DNA from: an uncultured Collinsella sp.
Lineage (GTDB): Bacteria; Actinomycetota; Coriobacteriia; Coriobacteriales; Coriobacteriaceae
Assembly: GCA_902475445.1 (NCBI GenBank)
Contig: CABRZN010000095.1
Coordinates: 1 to 7,217 of the forward strand
DNA: 7,217 bases
Direction of reading: 5' to 3'
Shown here: positions 1-6,611 of the stretch, one piece after another
How positions within the stretch are numbered: position 1 is the first letter of the stretch
Layout of the letters: the number at the start of each line of letters is the position of its first letter
Notes under the pieces: generated by a model
Told to the model about the DNA's origin: nothing
Databases searched by the model: none
Seen by the model: the letters and a program-made list of their open reading frames with translations, nothing else
Program-made: the position numbers and the translations under genes

Positions 1-682
1 CGGCGCCAAGGCCCACGGCGGCACCGGTCGCGGCGGCTCCGCCCATACCGGCGAGGGCGTCACGAGAGACGGTCTGCGGCACGGGGATGGGCGCGGCGGC
101 GGGGTCGGGGGCGTTGGGCGCAAAGGGATCGGCCACGGCGAGCGGGTCGGGAGCGGCGGCACGGGGCGTCGGCTGCTGGGGCATGGCGGCGGGGCGCTGT
201 TGCTGCGGAGCGGCGAATTGCTGCTTACCGGCGCGGGGAGCGCTGGCGGCGCGGCTTGCGGCCGAGTTGTTCTGGCCCAGGCCATTCTGGTAGGCGCGCT
301 CTTCCTCGTACAGACGACCGAGCGTGGGGGCGTCGACGTTCTCGGCAAAGACCGAGAACTTACCGGCACGCAGCTGGGGGTCGATCATAAAGCGAACGAG
401 GGGTTCGCCGACAAACACATAGCGGCGCTTTTCGGCCTGTGCCTTCACAAACTCGCGGACTTCGCGCGAAAGCTCGGGGTAGAACGGGGCGAGCATGGGA
501 TCGTCGTCGGCGGCGATCAGGATGGTATAGAGTGCCGGCGCGGTGTTGACGCCGTCGATCACCAGAGTCTGATCCTCCATGTCGCGAGCGGCCTGCTTGG
601 CAAGCTTCTTAAAGGAGAACGGGGCACGGGTGGCACCGAAGATGCCGGCCACGTGGTCCTCGAAGATGTTCAGGAAGTTCAC
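1..682 (-). CDS. fhaA: FhaA-like protein, DUF3662 N-terminal domain (3' end beyond the left edge)
   Basis: The minus strand is open from a GTG at 682-680 to the left edge (227 complete codons). Residues 1 to about 128 begin MNFLNIFEDHVAGIFG and contain FVGEPLVRFMIDPQL and the stretch GKFSVFAE. This matches the DUF3662 (FhaA_N) domain of actinobacterial FhaA. From about residue 135 the chain becomes a Gln/Pro/Ala-rich linker. Known family members end in a phosphothreonine-binding FHA domain, which would lie outside this window, so its presence is inferred. FhaA proteins bind Ser/Thr-kinase-phosphorylated partners and act at the cytoplasmic face in cell-wall synthesis and division control. The GTG overlaps the TGA of the upstream kinase gene (GTGA), and a GGAGAG lies about 9 bases before it, within the kinase's 3' end. 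The two genes are thus probably translationally coupled, with this protein a likely substrate or reader of that kinase. Confidence 0.85.
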   Translation of the reverse strand, partial: MNFLNIFEDHVAGIFGATRAPFSFKKLAKQAARDMEDQTLVIDGVNTAPALYTILIAADDDPMLAPFYPELSREVREFVKAQAEKRRYVFVGEPLVRFMIDPQLRAGKFSVFAENVDAPTLGRLYEEERAYQNGLGQNNSAASRAASAPRAGKQQFAAPQQQRPAAMPQQPTPRAAAPDPLAVADPFAPNAPDPAAAPIPVPQTVSRDALAGMGGAAATGAAVGLGA

Positions 683-2532
683 GAAAGATCACTCTCCGTA
701 TAGGTTCTTTGGTATCCGAGCAAATATAGGCATATCCCAACAATTATAGAGGATAGGGTTCCCGCAACCGCCGCCTTGACGACGACCGCGGCCGCAAGGC
801 TGGCAATTTCCATATGGTGTGCAAGACAGAGCGACGCCGCGGTGCCTATTCCGCAGCCGGCGATGGCAGCGATTGCAGTCAGGTTCGAGCCCTGCTCGGC
901 ACGCTTGGCATGGGCGTTGAGCAGCAGAGATGTCAGTGCAGCTGTCGCCGCGACGAGCACGACGGCAGCCCAGAAGAGCATGTCTCCCAGCGCCGCGGCA
1001 ACATTGCCGAGCCCCAGCACGCCTCCGGCGGAAAGCGCAACCGTAGCCAGGCGGCCAAAAAGCGCGCCCATCCCCGTGGCGGCCGCGGCGCTTGCCGGGC
1101 CGAGCCAAAAGGCCGCGATGCCGGCGGCGACCCCGGCGGCAAGGAGGGCGTCGCCCGTTAGACAGCCAAGTGCCACCGCGCAGGTGAGCGCGGCGCTCGC
1201 GGCGGCCTCGGTGCGGCCCCAGGCGATCCACCAACCGGACATGGTGGCGGCAAAGAGCACCGCGACGGGCAGCATCGACAGGATGCCCTGCGCCTGCATG
1301 GTGGCGTTGGCCATGAGCACCAAAAAGCCCACAGCCGAGATGGCCGAGCCAATCTGGGGGGCCAGGCCAGCCGCCGCTCCGATCGCGATGGCCGCAATGA
1401 CCAGGCCGGGAAGCGCCGCGACCCCGGCCGTTTGCATCAGCAAAAAGCTAAAGGTGCCGCACGTTAGCGCCGAGATAGTGCGCATGGTGTAGTCGCGCGC
1501 ATGGCTCCAGCGCGTGCCCGCCCAGCCGAGTGCGGGGTCGACCTCGATGGCGTCGTCCTCGTAGTGCGACGGCTCGATATCGTCGAGCTCCTGCTCGTCA
1601 TCCGAAAGTTCGCCAACCATTTGCTCCAGGCTGCGACGGCCTTCGCGCACGCTGCCCAGACCGGCAAGGAGCTGGTCGCAAAATGCCTCGATGCTGTTGG
1701 GGCGGTCCTGCGGCATGGGGGAGAGCGCGCTCATGAGCGCGGCCTCGGCTCCCGGGGGAAAGTGTGGTATCAGCTCGCTGGGATAGGTGGCGCCGCCGAT
1801 GATGCGGTCGAGCGAGTCGGCGGGCGTGGCCGCCATAAAGGGAGCGCTGCCGCACAAGCCCTCATAGATAACGCAGGCAAGGGCAAAGACATCGGCGCGT
1901 TCGTCGACCGTGCCGGTCTCGATATCGAGCTGCTCGGGCGGCATGTAGCCGATGGTGCCGCCGCGCGAGCCGCCAAAGCCACCGGCGGACGACAGTCGCG
2001 CCATGCCAAAGTCGGTGAGCTTTACATTGCCCGAGTGGTCGATGAGCACGTTGGCGGGCTTAATGTCCAGGTGGAGTACGCCATTGCTATGGGCGAAGGT
2101 GAGCGCCTGGCCCAGGGCATCGGCAATGGCCGCGGCCTCGTCAAAGGTGAGCGAGTGGCCGTCCACGCGATGCAAAAACTCGGCCAGCGACATACCGTCG
2201 ACATACTCCATGACCAGGTAGGCATAGGCGGTGTCATGCGTAAAGTCGATGACCTGCACGATATTGGGATGTTGAAGCATGGCGGCAGTGTGCGCCTCGC
2301 GCAGGACATCCATGATGTCGCTGGCGGGCATGCCGGCGCCGTTGATAAGGGGGATGCGCTTAATGGCGACGCGGCGGCGCAGGTGCGTGTCGCGGCAAAT
2401 CTCGATGGAGCCAAAACCGCCGGTCGCAAGTGTCTCGAGCGGCTGGTACCGCTTGAGCAGCTCGCGAGAGCTGGTGCCCTCCAAAGGAACGTCCGGCGAG
2501 AACCGGGCGGTATGTTGCGAGAAAAGCGGCAT
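679..2532 (-). CDS. Membrane Ser/Thr protein kinase with multi-pass C-terminal half
   Basis: This is a 617-aa protein with an N-terminal eukaryotic-type kinase domain (about residues 30-292). Visible motifs are the glycine loop ATGGFGSIEI (36-45), VAIK with the catalytic lysine at 58, the catalytic loop HLDIKPAN (154-161), DFG at 174-176 and a PPE in place of APE at 198-200. The base and Mg-binding residues are present, but the usual HRD arginine is leucine, so activation-loop control may differ from RD kinases. An acidic segment (about 309-333) leads to a hydrophobic region from about 350 to 607 that I estimate holds about ten membrane helices. Most bacterial kinases of this type have one helix and an external sensor domain; no PASTA repeats are seen. 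ATG at 2532 is preferred over a TTG two codons upstream because GAGGG sits six bases before the ATG. It probably phosphorylates targets at the membrane, possibly including the coupled FhaA-like protein. The substrate and signal are unknown. Confidence 0.9.
   Translation of the reverse strand: MPLFSQHTARFSPDVPLEGTSSRELLKRYQPLETLATGGFGSIEICRDTHLRRRVAIKRIPLINGAGMPASDIMDVLREAHTAAMLQHPNIVQVIDFTHDTAYAYLVMEYVDGMSLAEFLHRVDGHSLTFDEAAAIADALGQALTFAHSNGVLHLDIKPANVLIDHSGNVKLTDFGMARLSSAGGFGGSRGGTIGYMPPEQLDIETGTVDERADVFALACVIYEGLCGSAPFMAATPADSLDRIIGGATYPSELIPHFPPGAEAALMSALSPMPQDRPNSIEAFCDQLLAGLGSVREGRRSLEQMVGELSDDEQELDDIEPSHYEDDAIEVDPALGWAGTRWSHARDYTMRTISALTCGTFSFLLMQTAGVAALPGLVIAAIAIGAAAGLAPQIGSAISAVGFLVLMANATMQAQGILSMLPVAVLFAATMSGWWIAWGRTEAAASAALTCAVALGCLTGDALLAAGVAAGIAAFWLGPASAAAATGMGALFGRLATVALSAGGVLGLGNVAAALGDMLFWAAVVLVAATAALTSLLLNAHAKRAEQGSNLTAIAAIAGCGIGTAASLCLAHHMEIASLAAAVVVKAAVAGTLSSIIVGICLYLLGYQRTYTESDLS
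692..697 (-). promoter_or_regulatory. Ribosome binding site for the fhaA-like gene
   Basis: GGAGAG on the minus strand sits about 9 bases before the GTG at 682 and inside the last codons of the kinase gene. It supports GTG as the start and, with the GTGA overlap, coupled translation of the two genes. Confidence 0.55.
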
Positions 2533-2538
2533 GGCCAA

Positions 2539-2543
2539 CCCTC
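2539..2543 (-). promoter_or_regulatory. Ribosome binding site deciding the kinase start
   Basis: GAGGG on the minus strand is followed by six bases and then ATG at 2532. It directly abuts the alternative upstream TTG, so it favours the ATG start. Confidence 0.55.
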
Positions 2544-2612
2544 GTGCGTTTAAAGTTCGTTTGCGAGTGGCGGTCGCGGAGCCGAGCCGTTCGCGGTGGC
2601 ATAGATGCTGCT

Positions 2613-2618
2613 AGTGTA
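2613..2618 (-). promoter_or_regulatory. Candidate extended -10 promoter element for the kinase operon
   Basis: On the minus strand TGC-TACACT reads as an extended -10 (TGN before a 4/6 match to TATAAT), about 80 bases before the kinase ATG. It lies in the 144-base spacer after the YcxB-like gene. No convincing -35 is present at 17-18 bases, so this is a weak call. The kinase could also be read from the upstream gene's promoter. Confidence 0.3.
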
Positions 2619-2676
2619 GCACGCTCGGGCGGATGGCGAGGATAACGGGATGTGAGGCTGCCTGTCTGGCTTGGCC

Positions 2677-3393
2677 TTAGTGCTTCTTCTTGTTCTTCTT
2701 CTGCTTGCGCTGCTTGCCCTTGGTCCCCTGGGGCTTGTCGCCCTGCTTGGCCTCGGCGGCGGCCTTCTCGGCCTTCATTTTCTTCTTCTTGGTCTCGATG
2801 CGGAGTTTTTTGTTGATGCGCGCCTTGAGGAAGGGACCGAACTGCTCGGCATCGCCGCGGACAAAGGTGTCCTTAGGGATCGTCACGCCCTGGTCGGCGA
2901 ACATGGCCACAAAGATGCGCTCGCCGTCGAGCACGTGGTCGAGCTTTTCAAACGGGAAGAACTGCGACTTGCCGCTCTTGCCCCAAACCATCAGGCCGTC
3001 CTCGTTGGCGGCGACGCGGCGATAGCGGCCGCCCATGGACTCGTCGGCCTCGACGGCGTCGATAAAGTCGCGGGCGAGGGTGTGGTGCAGGTTCTTGCTC
3101 CACCAGGCCAAAAAGGCGCCGAATACGATCAGCACGACGCCAAACTTGATCCAGTTGCCGCCGGCCACCAACATGCCGATGCCGATGAGCGCGGCAATTG
3201 CCGCGGCGACATACAGCGAGCCGCGACGCCTGGGCGAGGCGACCAGGCGGGCGAAGTCGGTGACCAGGTCGTTTTCGTACTGGTACTCGTTGAGGTACAG
3301 GATACCGTCGTCGGCTGCGGCCTGCTTCTCGAGCGCGACCTCGACCTGGTCGGCTGCTTCGGAGGGAACGAGGTTGCTCTCTGCATCTGCCAT
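2677..3393 (-). CDS. YcxB-like membrane protein with lysine-rich C-terminal tail
   Basis: This is a 238-aa protein. Residues 30-50 (DGILYLNEYQYENDLV) precede two membrane helices at about 58-77 and 83-98, joined by a short AGGNW turn. A soluble domain follows (about 103-193) with ANEDGLMVWGKSGKSQFFPF and the stretch IFVAMFADQGVTIPKDTF. This order of two helices followed by a PH-like beta domain fits the YcxB-like family (PF14317 type), whose role is unknown. The tail from about residue 194 is strongly basic, with KKKK and KKNKKKH blocks, and could touch nucleic acid, ribosomes or acidic lipid headgroups; that is inference. The start is supported by AGGAG ten bases before the ATG. It is transcribed divergently from dnaX and lies 144 bases upstream of the kinase on the same strand. 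Confidence 0.75.
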   Translation of the reverse strand: MADAESNLVPSEAADQVEVALEKQAAADDGILYLNEYQYENDLVTDFARLVASPRRRGSLYVAAAIAALIGIGMLVAGGNWIKFGVVLIVFGAFLAWWSKNLHHTLARDFIDAVEADESMGGRYRRVAANEDGLMVWGKSGKSQFFPFEKLDHVLDGERIFVAMFADQGVTIPKDTFVRGDAEQFGPFLKARINKKLRIETKKKKMKAEKAAAEAKQGDKPQGTKGKQRKQKKNKKKH

Positions 3394-3508
3394 GCTCTTT
3401 GGACTCCTATCGCGGCGGGCTCGCCGTACGGGTTATTATGAATGCAGTATGCCGTGCGACCGCATGGCCGTCGCGGCAACAAGACTCAGTATACCCGGGG
3501 GAGCACCC
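3394..3508. promoter_or_regulatory. Divergent promoter spacer between the YcxB-like gene and dnaX
   Basis: This 115-base spacer carries the start signals of both divergent genes. An AT island at 3433-3440 gives TATTAT (3434-3439, 5/6 match to TATAAT) on the plus strand and CATAAT on the minus strand, but neither has a good -35 at normal spacing. The plus strand has GGGGGAG at 3497-3503, five bases before the dnaX ATG. That a promoter exists here is inferred from the divergent layout; the exact hexamers are uncertain. Confidence 0.4.
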
Positions 3509-5991
3509 ATGGAATCGTTGTACCGAAAGTATCGCCCGCTCACCTTCGACTCCGTGGTGGGCCAGCATCATATCGTCTCGACGCTCGAGCACGCTATCAC
3601 CGAGGGACGCCTGTCCCATGCGTACCTGTTCTGCGGACCGCGCGGCACGGGCAAGACCACTATGGCGCGCATTCTTGCCAAGGCACTGCTCTGCCGCAAT
3701 GCCGAGGCGGCGCGCGCCGATGGTGCAAGCGGCTGCATGCCCGACGGTACTTGTGAGGAGTGCGAGCTCATTGCCGAGGGCAACACCCGGATGTCTACGA
3801 GCTCGATGCCGCAAGCCGCACGGGCGTGGACAATGTGCGCGAGGAAATCATCAACTCCGTCAACTTTGCCCCGGTGCGCGGCAAGTACAAGATCTATATC
3901 ATCGACGAGGTCCACATGCTCACGACGGCGGCGTTCAACGCGCTGCTCAAGACGCTTGAGGAGCCGCCGGCGCACGTGATCTTTGTGCTGTGCACCACCG
4001 ACCCGCAAAAGATTCTGGAGACCATCCTCTCGCGCTGCCAGCGTTTCGATTTCCATCGCATCGGCAACGAGGATATTGAGCATCGCCTGGCATACGTGTG
4101 CGAGCAGGAGGGCTTCGATTACGACGATGAGGCGTTGGCGATCGTGGCGCGCCATGCCAAGGGCGGCATGCGCGACGCATTGTCCACGCTGGAGCAGCTG
4201 AGCGTTTTTGGTAACGGCGCCGTGCATGCGGACGACGCCCGCTCGCTCTTGGGCGAGGTTTCGGACCAGATCCTGGGCGAGTTTGCCCGCGCCATTGCCG
4301 ATCGCGATGTTGCCGAGCTCTATGGACTGATCCGTGCGCAGGTCGAGGAAGGAAACGACCTGCTGGAGCTGACGCGCGACCTGGTAGCGCATGTGCGTGA
4401 CGTGTACGTTGCCTGCGTTGCCGGTGCCCGTGCCGAGCTGTTTGAGGGCGGCTCCGAGCAGGCCGAGGCGCTTGCTGCCGAGGCCGCTGCCTTTGGCGAG
4501 CATCCTGCCGACCGCCTGGCCCGCGTGCTAACGGTGCTCGACGATGCCGCACTGGAGATGAGGGGCGCGAGCGACGTGCGCCTGGTGCTCGAGATTGCCT
4601 GTACGCGTCTGGCACGTCCCGAGGCTGATTTAACGATTGAGGCATTGGCCGAGCGCGTGGCGCGTCTGGAGGCCATGGTTGCCAACGGCGCCGTGCCGGC
4701 GAGCGTGGCTGCTGCTCAGGCCACCGCGCCTGCAGCATCCGTACCCGCTGCTGCCCAGCAGCCGACGCTGATCTCGGGTGCCCGAGCCGCTACTCCGGCG
4801 GCATCTGCTACCACCGCTGATACGTCCGCGCGCCAGGGCGGTATGCCTTGGGACCGTGGTGCTGCCGCTCCGGCGGCTCAGCCTGCGCCCCGTTCTGCGT
4901 CCGTGTCGGCTTCCAAGCCTGCAGCGTCTGCACCTCAGTCTGCGCCGGCTCCGACGCCTCAGCCCGTTGCAGCCCCCGCGCCTGCCACCGCTCCGGCACC
5001 TAAGCCCCAGCCCAACACCGCCGCCCAGGTTGCTGCCGCTGGTGCCGCCGAGACCCCCGCGGTCGAGGATGCCGGTGAGCTCCAGCGCAAATGGGCCGAG
5101 GTCGTCGAACGCGTCAAGGCTCGTCAGGCCTCCTACGCAGGGCTTTTGCTCAATGCCCGCGCCACAGCAGACGACGGCTCCAAGCTCACGGTCTCGTTCC
5201 CCGCGGGCTCGACCTTTGCCATCAAGATGCTCGGACGCGCCGACACGCAGTCGGTGGTCCTGCCGACAGTCAGTGCGGTCTTCGGTCGTCGCACCGTCGA
5301 CTACGTCCTGGATGGAGGTGGCACGCTGGCTCCTCAACATGAGGAGCATTCTCCATCTGCACGGGCTGCGGCATCTGCGGACCCGCAACCCGTGTCCTCG
5401 GCGGCCCCTGCATCCTCGAACGTCAGCGCGACGCAGCCAAAAGCGGCACCGGTAGCGGCACCGACCCCGTCGGCGCCTGAACCCGCTGCGCCCAAACAGG
5501 CTGCTCCGGTCCCCGCGCCCAAGCCCGCCGCCGCGCCTGCGCCCAAGTCATCCGACCTGGGCAAAGCCCCCTGGCTGCGCTCCGACAACCCCGCTGGCGC
5601 TCCTGCCACGGGCAAGCTCCCGACCGAGCCCGCACCCCGAGCGCCCGAGCGCACGTCCGCTCCCAAGGCTCAGCCGTCTGCGCAGTCTGCACCGTGGGAA
5701 TCCGAGCAGGTGCCCTACGATGACGCCATGGTCGGCGGCTTTGCAGGCGATGCGAGCGGGGACGATCTGCCTCCGTTCGACGTGCCGGGTGCGACGCCCG
5801 CGCCCAAGCCCGCTGCAACTGCCTCCAAAGAGGAGGACGCTCCTGCAGCTCCCTGGGAGTCCAACCCCGGCGCGGGCAGTCCCTTCGGCCATCAGGGCGC
5901 AGCCCCATGCATCCCGCAGACCGAGGACGAGGCCAAAGCCCTCATCCGCAGCGTCTTCGGTCAGTCCACCATCTTCAAACCGGTGGAGTAG
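3509..5991 (+). CDS. dnaX: DNA polymerase III subunit gamma/tau (one-base frameshift as written)
   Basis: DnaX is the ATPase of the clamp loader, which opens and loads the beta sliding clamp and bridges polymerase cores. Restored length is 827 aa, long for the family. Residues 1-92 are read in one frame: MESLYRKYRPLTFDSVVGQ, Walker A GPRGTGKT (43-50), and zinc-module cysteines C62, C76, C82 and C85. A missing base near 3784 then moves the frame. The rest continues with HPDVYELDAAS (93-103), Walker B DEVH (133-136), sensor-1 CTT (162-164) and the SRC arginine finger (175-177). The clamp-loader lid and oligomerisation region run to about 385, with an ELQRKW-to-VDYVLD domain at about 524-606 flanked by two Pro/Ala-rich linkers (about 395-520 and 607-800). 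The C-terminus is a conserved-looking helix ending FGQSTIFKPVE. Read literally, translation from 3509 stops at 3979 after 156 aa. The ATG has GGGGGAG five bases upstream. Confidence 0.93.
3779..3789 (+). other. Frame break in dnaX (one base missing)
   Basis: The first frame reads GAG GGC AAC then continues out of frame. The second frame picks up at CAC CCG GAT GTC (H-P-D-V) from 3784. Adding one C after AAC (AACCACCCG) gives the continuous E-G-N-H-P-D-V-Y-E-L-D-A. This has the same spacing between the zinc module and IDAAS-type motif as in other DnaX proteins, so a single base is missing. There is no slippery heptamer at the junction, so programmed frameshifting is unlikely. Confidence 0.85.
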
Positions 5992-6004
5992 CTGTACAGG
6001 CGGG

Positions 6005-6010
6005 TATACT
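6005..6010 (+). promoter_or_regulatory. Candidate -10 element for the two-gene module
   Basis: TATACT (5/6 to TATAAT) lies 36 bases before the ATG of the 86-aa gene and just after the dnaX stop. No clear -35 is visible at 17-18 bases, so the module may also be read through from dnaX. Confidence 0.35.
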
Positions 6011-6045
6011 GCTCAAGAAGAGACGTCTTTGAACGGAGCGAGCTT

Positions 6046-6306
6046 ATGATGTGGGAATATGTCCGCCTTGAGGACGATACGCAGGTTTCGTATTCCGAAG
6101 TCCGTGAGGACAATACGGTGAAGGTCGTTGTGGAGCGCCCACGCGATTGGGGTTTTGACACGGCGGAGTGCATCTTGCCGGCATTCAATTGGGTGTCGCA
6201 CGAGGGCTTTAGCGAAGCAGACCTCAAAGAACTCGATGATTTTGTACGCAACAATGCCCCGCTCATCCTGCGTTTTGCTTACGAAGGCGGACGGGTCTAT
6301 GCCTAG
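6046..6306 (+). CDS. Unrecognised 86-aa protein paired with a DUF4160 gene
   Basis: I do not recognise a named family. The protein begins MMWEYVRLEDDTQVSYSE and has alternating beta-like stretches (VKVVVERP) with a helix FSEADLKELDDFVRNN near residues 55-70. It is acidic overall, soluble, and lacks a signal peptide or membrane helix. GGAG at 6035-6038 lies seven bases before the first ATG, which is chosen over the next codon, also ATG. Its last eight bases overlap the DUF4160 gene, so the two are probably coupled. DUF4160 proteins are often found beside a small DUF2442 partner in toxin-antitoxin-like pairs. This protein occupies the partner position, but I see no DUF2442 signature, so a partner or antitoxin-like role is inference from position and charge. 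Confidence 0.8.
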   Translation: MMWEYVRLEDDTQVSYSEVREDNTVKVVVERPRDWGFDTAECILPAFNWVSHEGFSEADLKELDDFVRNNAPLILRFAYEGGRVYA

Positions 6307-6571
6307 TCTTTTCCGACTCGGGCCGTACATCATCTTTTTCTGGACAGGGGAGAACGGCGAGCCCGTCCATGTTCATATCGCGGTCAAGCGCCCCACCGCC
6401 GAGGCGACCAAGATATGGCTTACCCGCTCCGGCGGATGCAAGCTGGCCCATAACAAGGGCGATATTCCTGCTCGGGATTTACGCGATATCATGCAGTTTG
6501 TTTCATCTAACCATGCGCTGATTTGCAAACGCTGGAAAGAAACAACCGGTGGGCTGTCGTTTTACTGTTGA
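6299..6571 (+). CDS. DUF4160 domain protein
   Basis: The 90-aa product starts MPSLFRLGPYIIFFWTGE and continues NGEPVHVHIAVKR, followed by IWLTRSGGCKLAHNKGDIPA and a C-terminal helix DLRDIMQFVSSNHALICKRW. This follows the DUF4160 pattern: short beta strand, glycine, PPHxH-like motif, strand, G-x-(I/L)-P turn, then a helix ending in a conserved W. The usual PPHFH is PVHVH here. The function of DUF4160 is not established. It is commonly listed with toxin-antitoxin-like pairs because of its small size and paired genes. The ATG at 6299 lies inside the last codons of the preceding gene (8-base overlap), so translational coupling is likely. An in-frame extension upstream to 6128 exists but would overlap the first gene heavily and is rejected. 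Confidence 0.85.
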   Translation: MPSLFRLGPYIIFFWTGENGEPVHVHIAVKRPTAEATKIWLTRSGGCKLAHNKGDIPARDLRDIMQFVSSNHALICKRWKETTGGLSFYC

Positions 6572-6593
6572 GAATCGCTTGCTGGGCTTAGGA

Positions 6594-6611
6594 CCCCTAG
6601 CCCTTTAGGGG
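6594..6611. terminator. Weak hairpin between convergent genes
   Basis: CCCCTA (6594-6599) and TAGGGG (6606-6611) form a six-base-pair stem with a six-base loop. An overlapping alternative stem pairs AGCCC with GGGCT. It lies between the ends of two converging genes and includes the TAG stop of the minus-strand gene. There is no clear T-run on either side, so termination is only a possibility. Confidence 0.3.

Noticed and set aside
200..703. A 167-aa open frame on the plus strand.
   Set aside because: It is the antisense shadow of the FhaA-like gene, whose minus-strand translation matches the DUF3662 domain.
1501..2553. A 350-aa open frame on the plus strand opposite the kinase.
   Set aside because: It is a shadow caused by high GC; the minus strand has the complete set of kinase motifs.
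2680..2802. Runs of CTT/TTC triplets resembling a microsatellite.
   Set aside because: They are the complement of lysine codons in the YcxB-like protein's basic tail.
3779..3789. Programmed -1 frameshifting at the dnaX break.
   Set aside because: GGGCAAC is not a usable slippery heptamer, and known dnaX recoding sites lie far downstream of the ATPase core.
3568..4503. A 311-aa minus-strand open frame inside dnaX.
   Set aside because: It lies opposite the conserved DnaX ATPase domain and shows no family features.
4630..5388. A 252-aa Arg/Gly-rich minus-strand frame.
   Set aside because: It is the antisense of the Pro/Ala-rich DnaX linker, with composition typical of a shadow frame.
3760..5991. 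DnaX starting at GTG 3760 as a 743-aa protein.
   Set aside because: It would lack Walker A and the zinc module, which are intact just upstream in the other frame. It has no function as a clamp loader without them.
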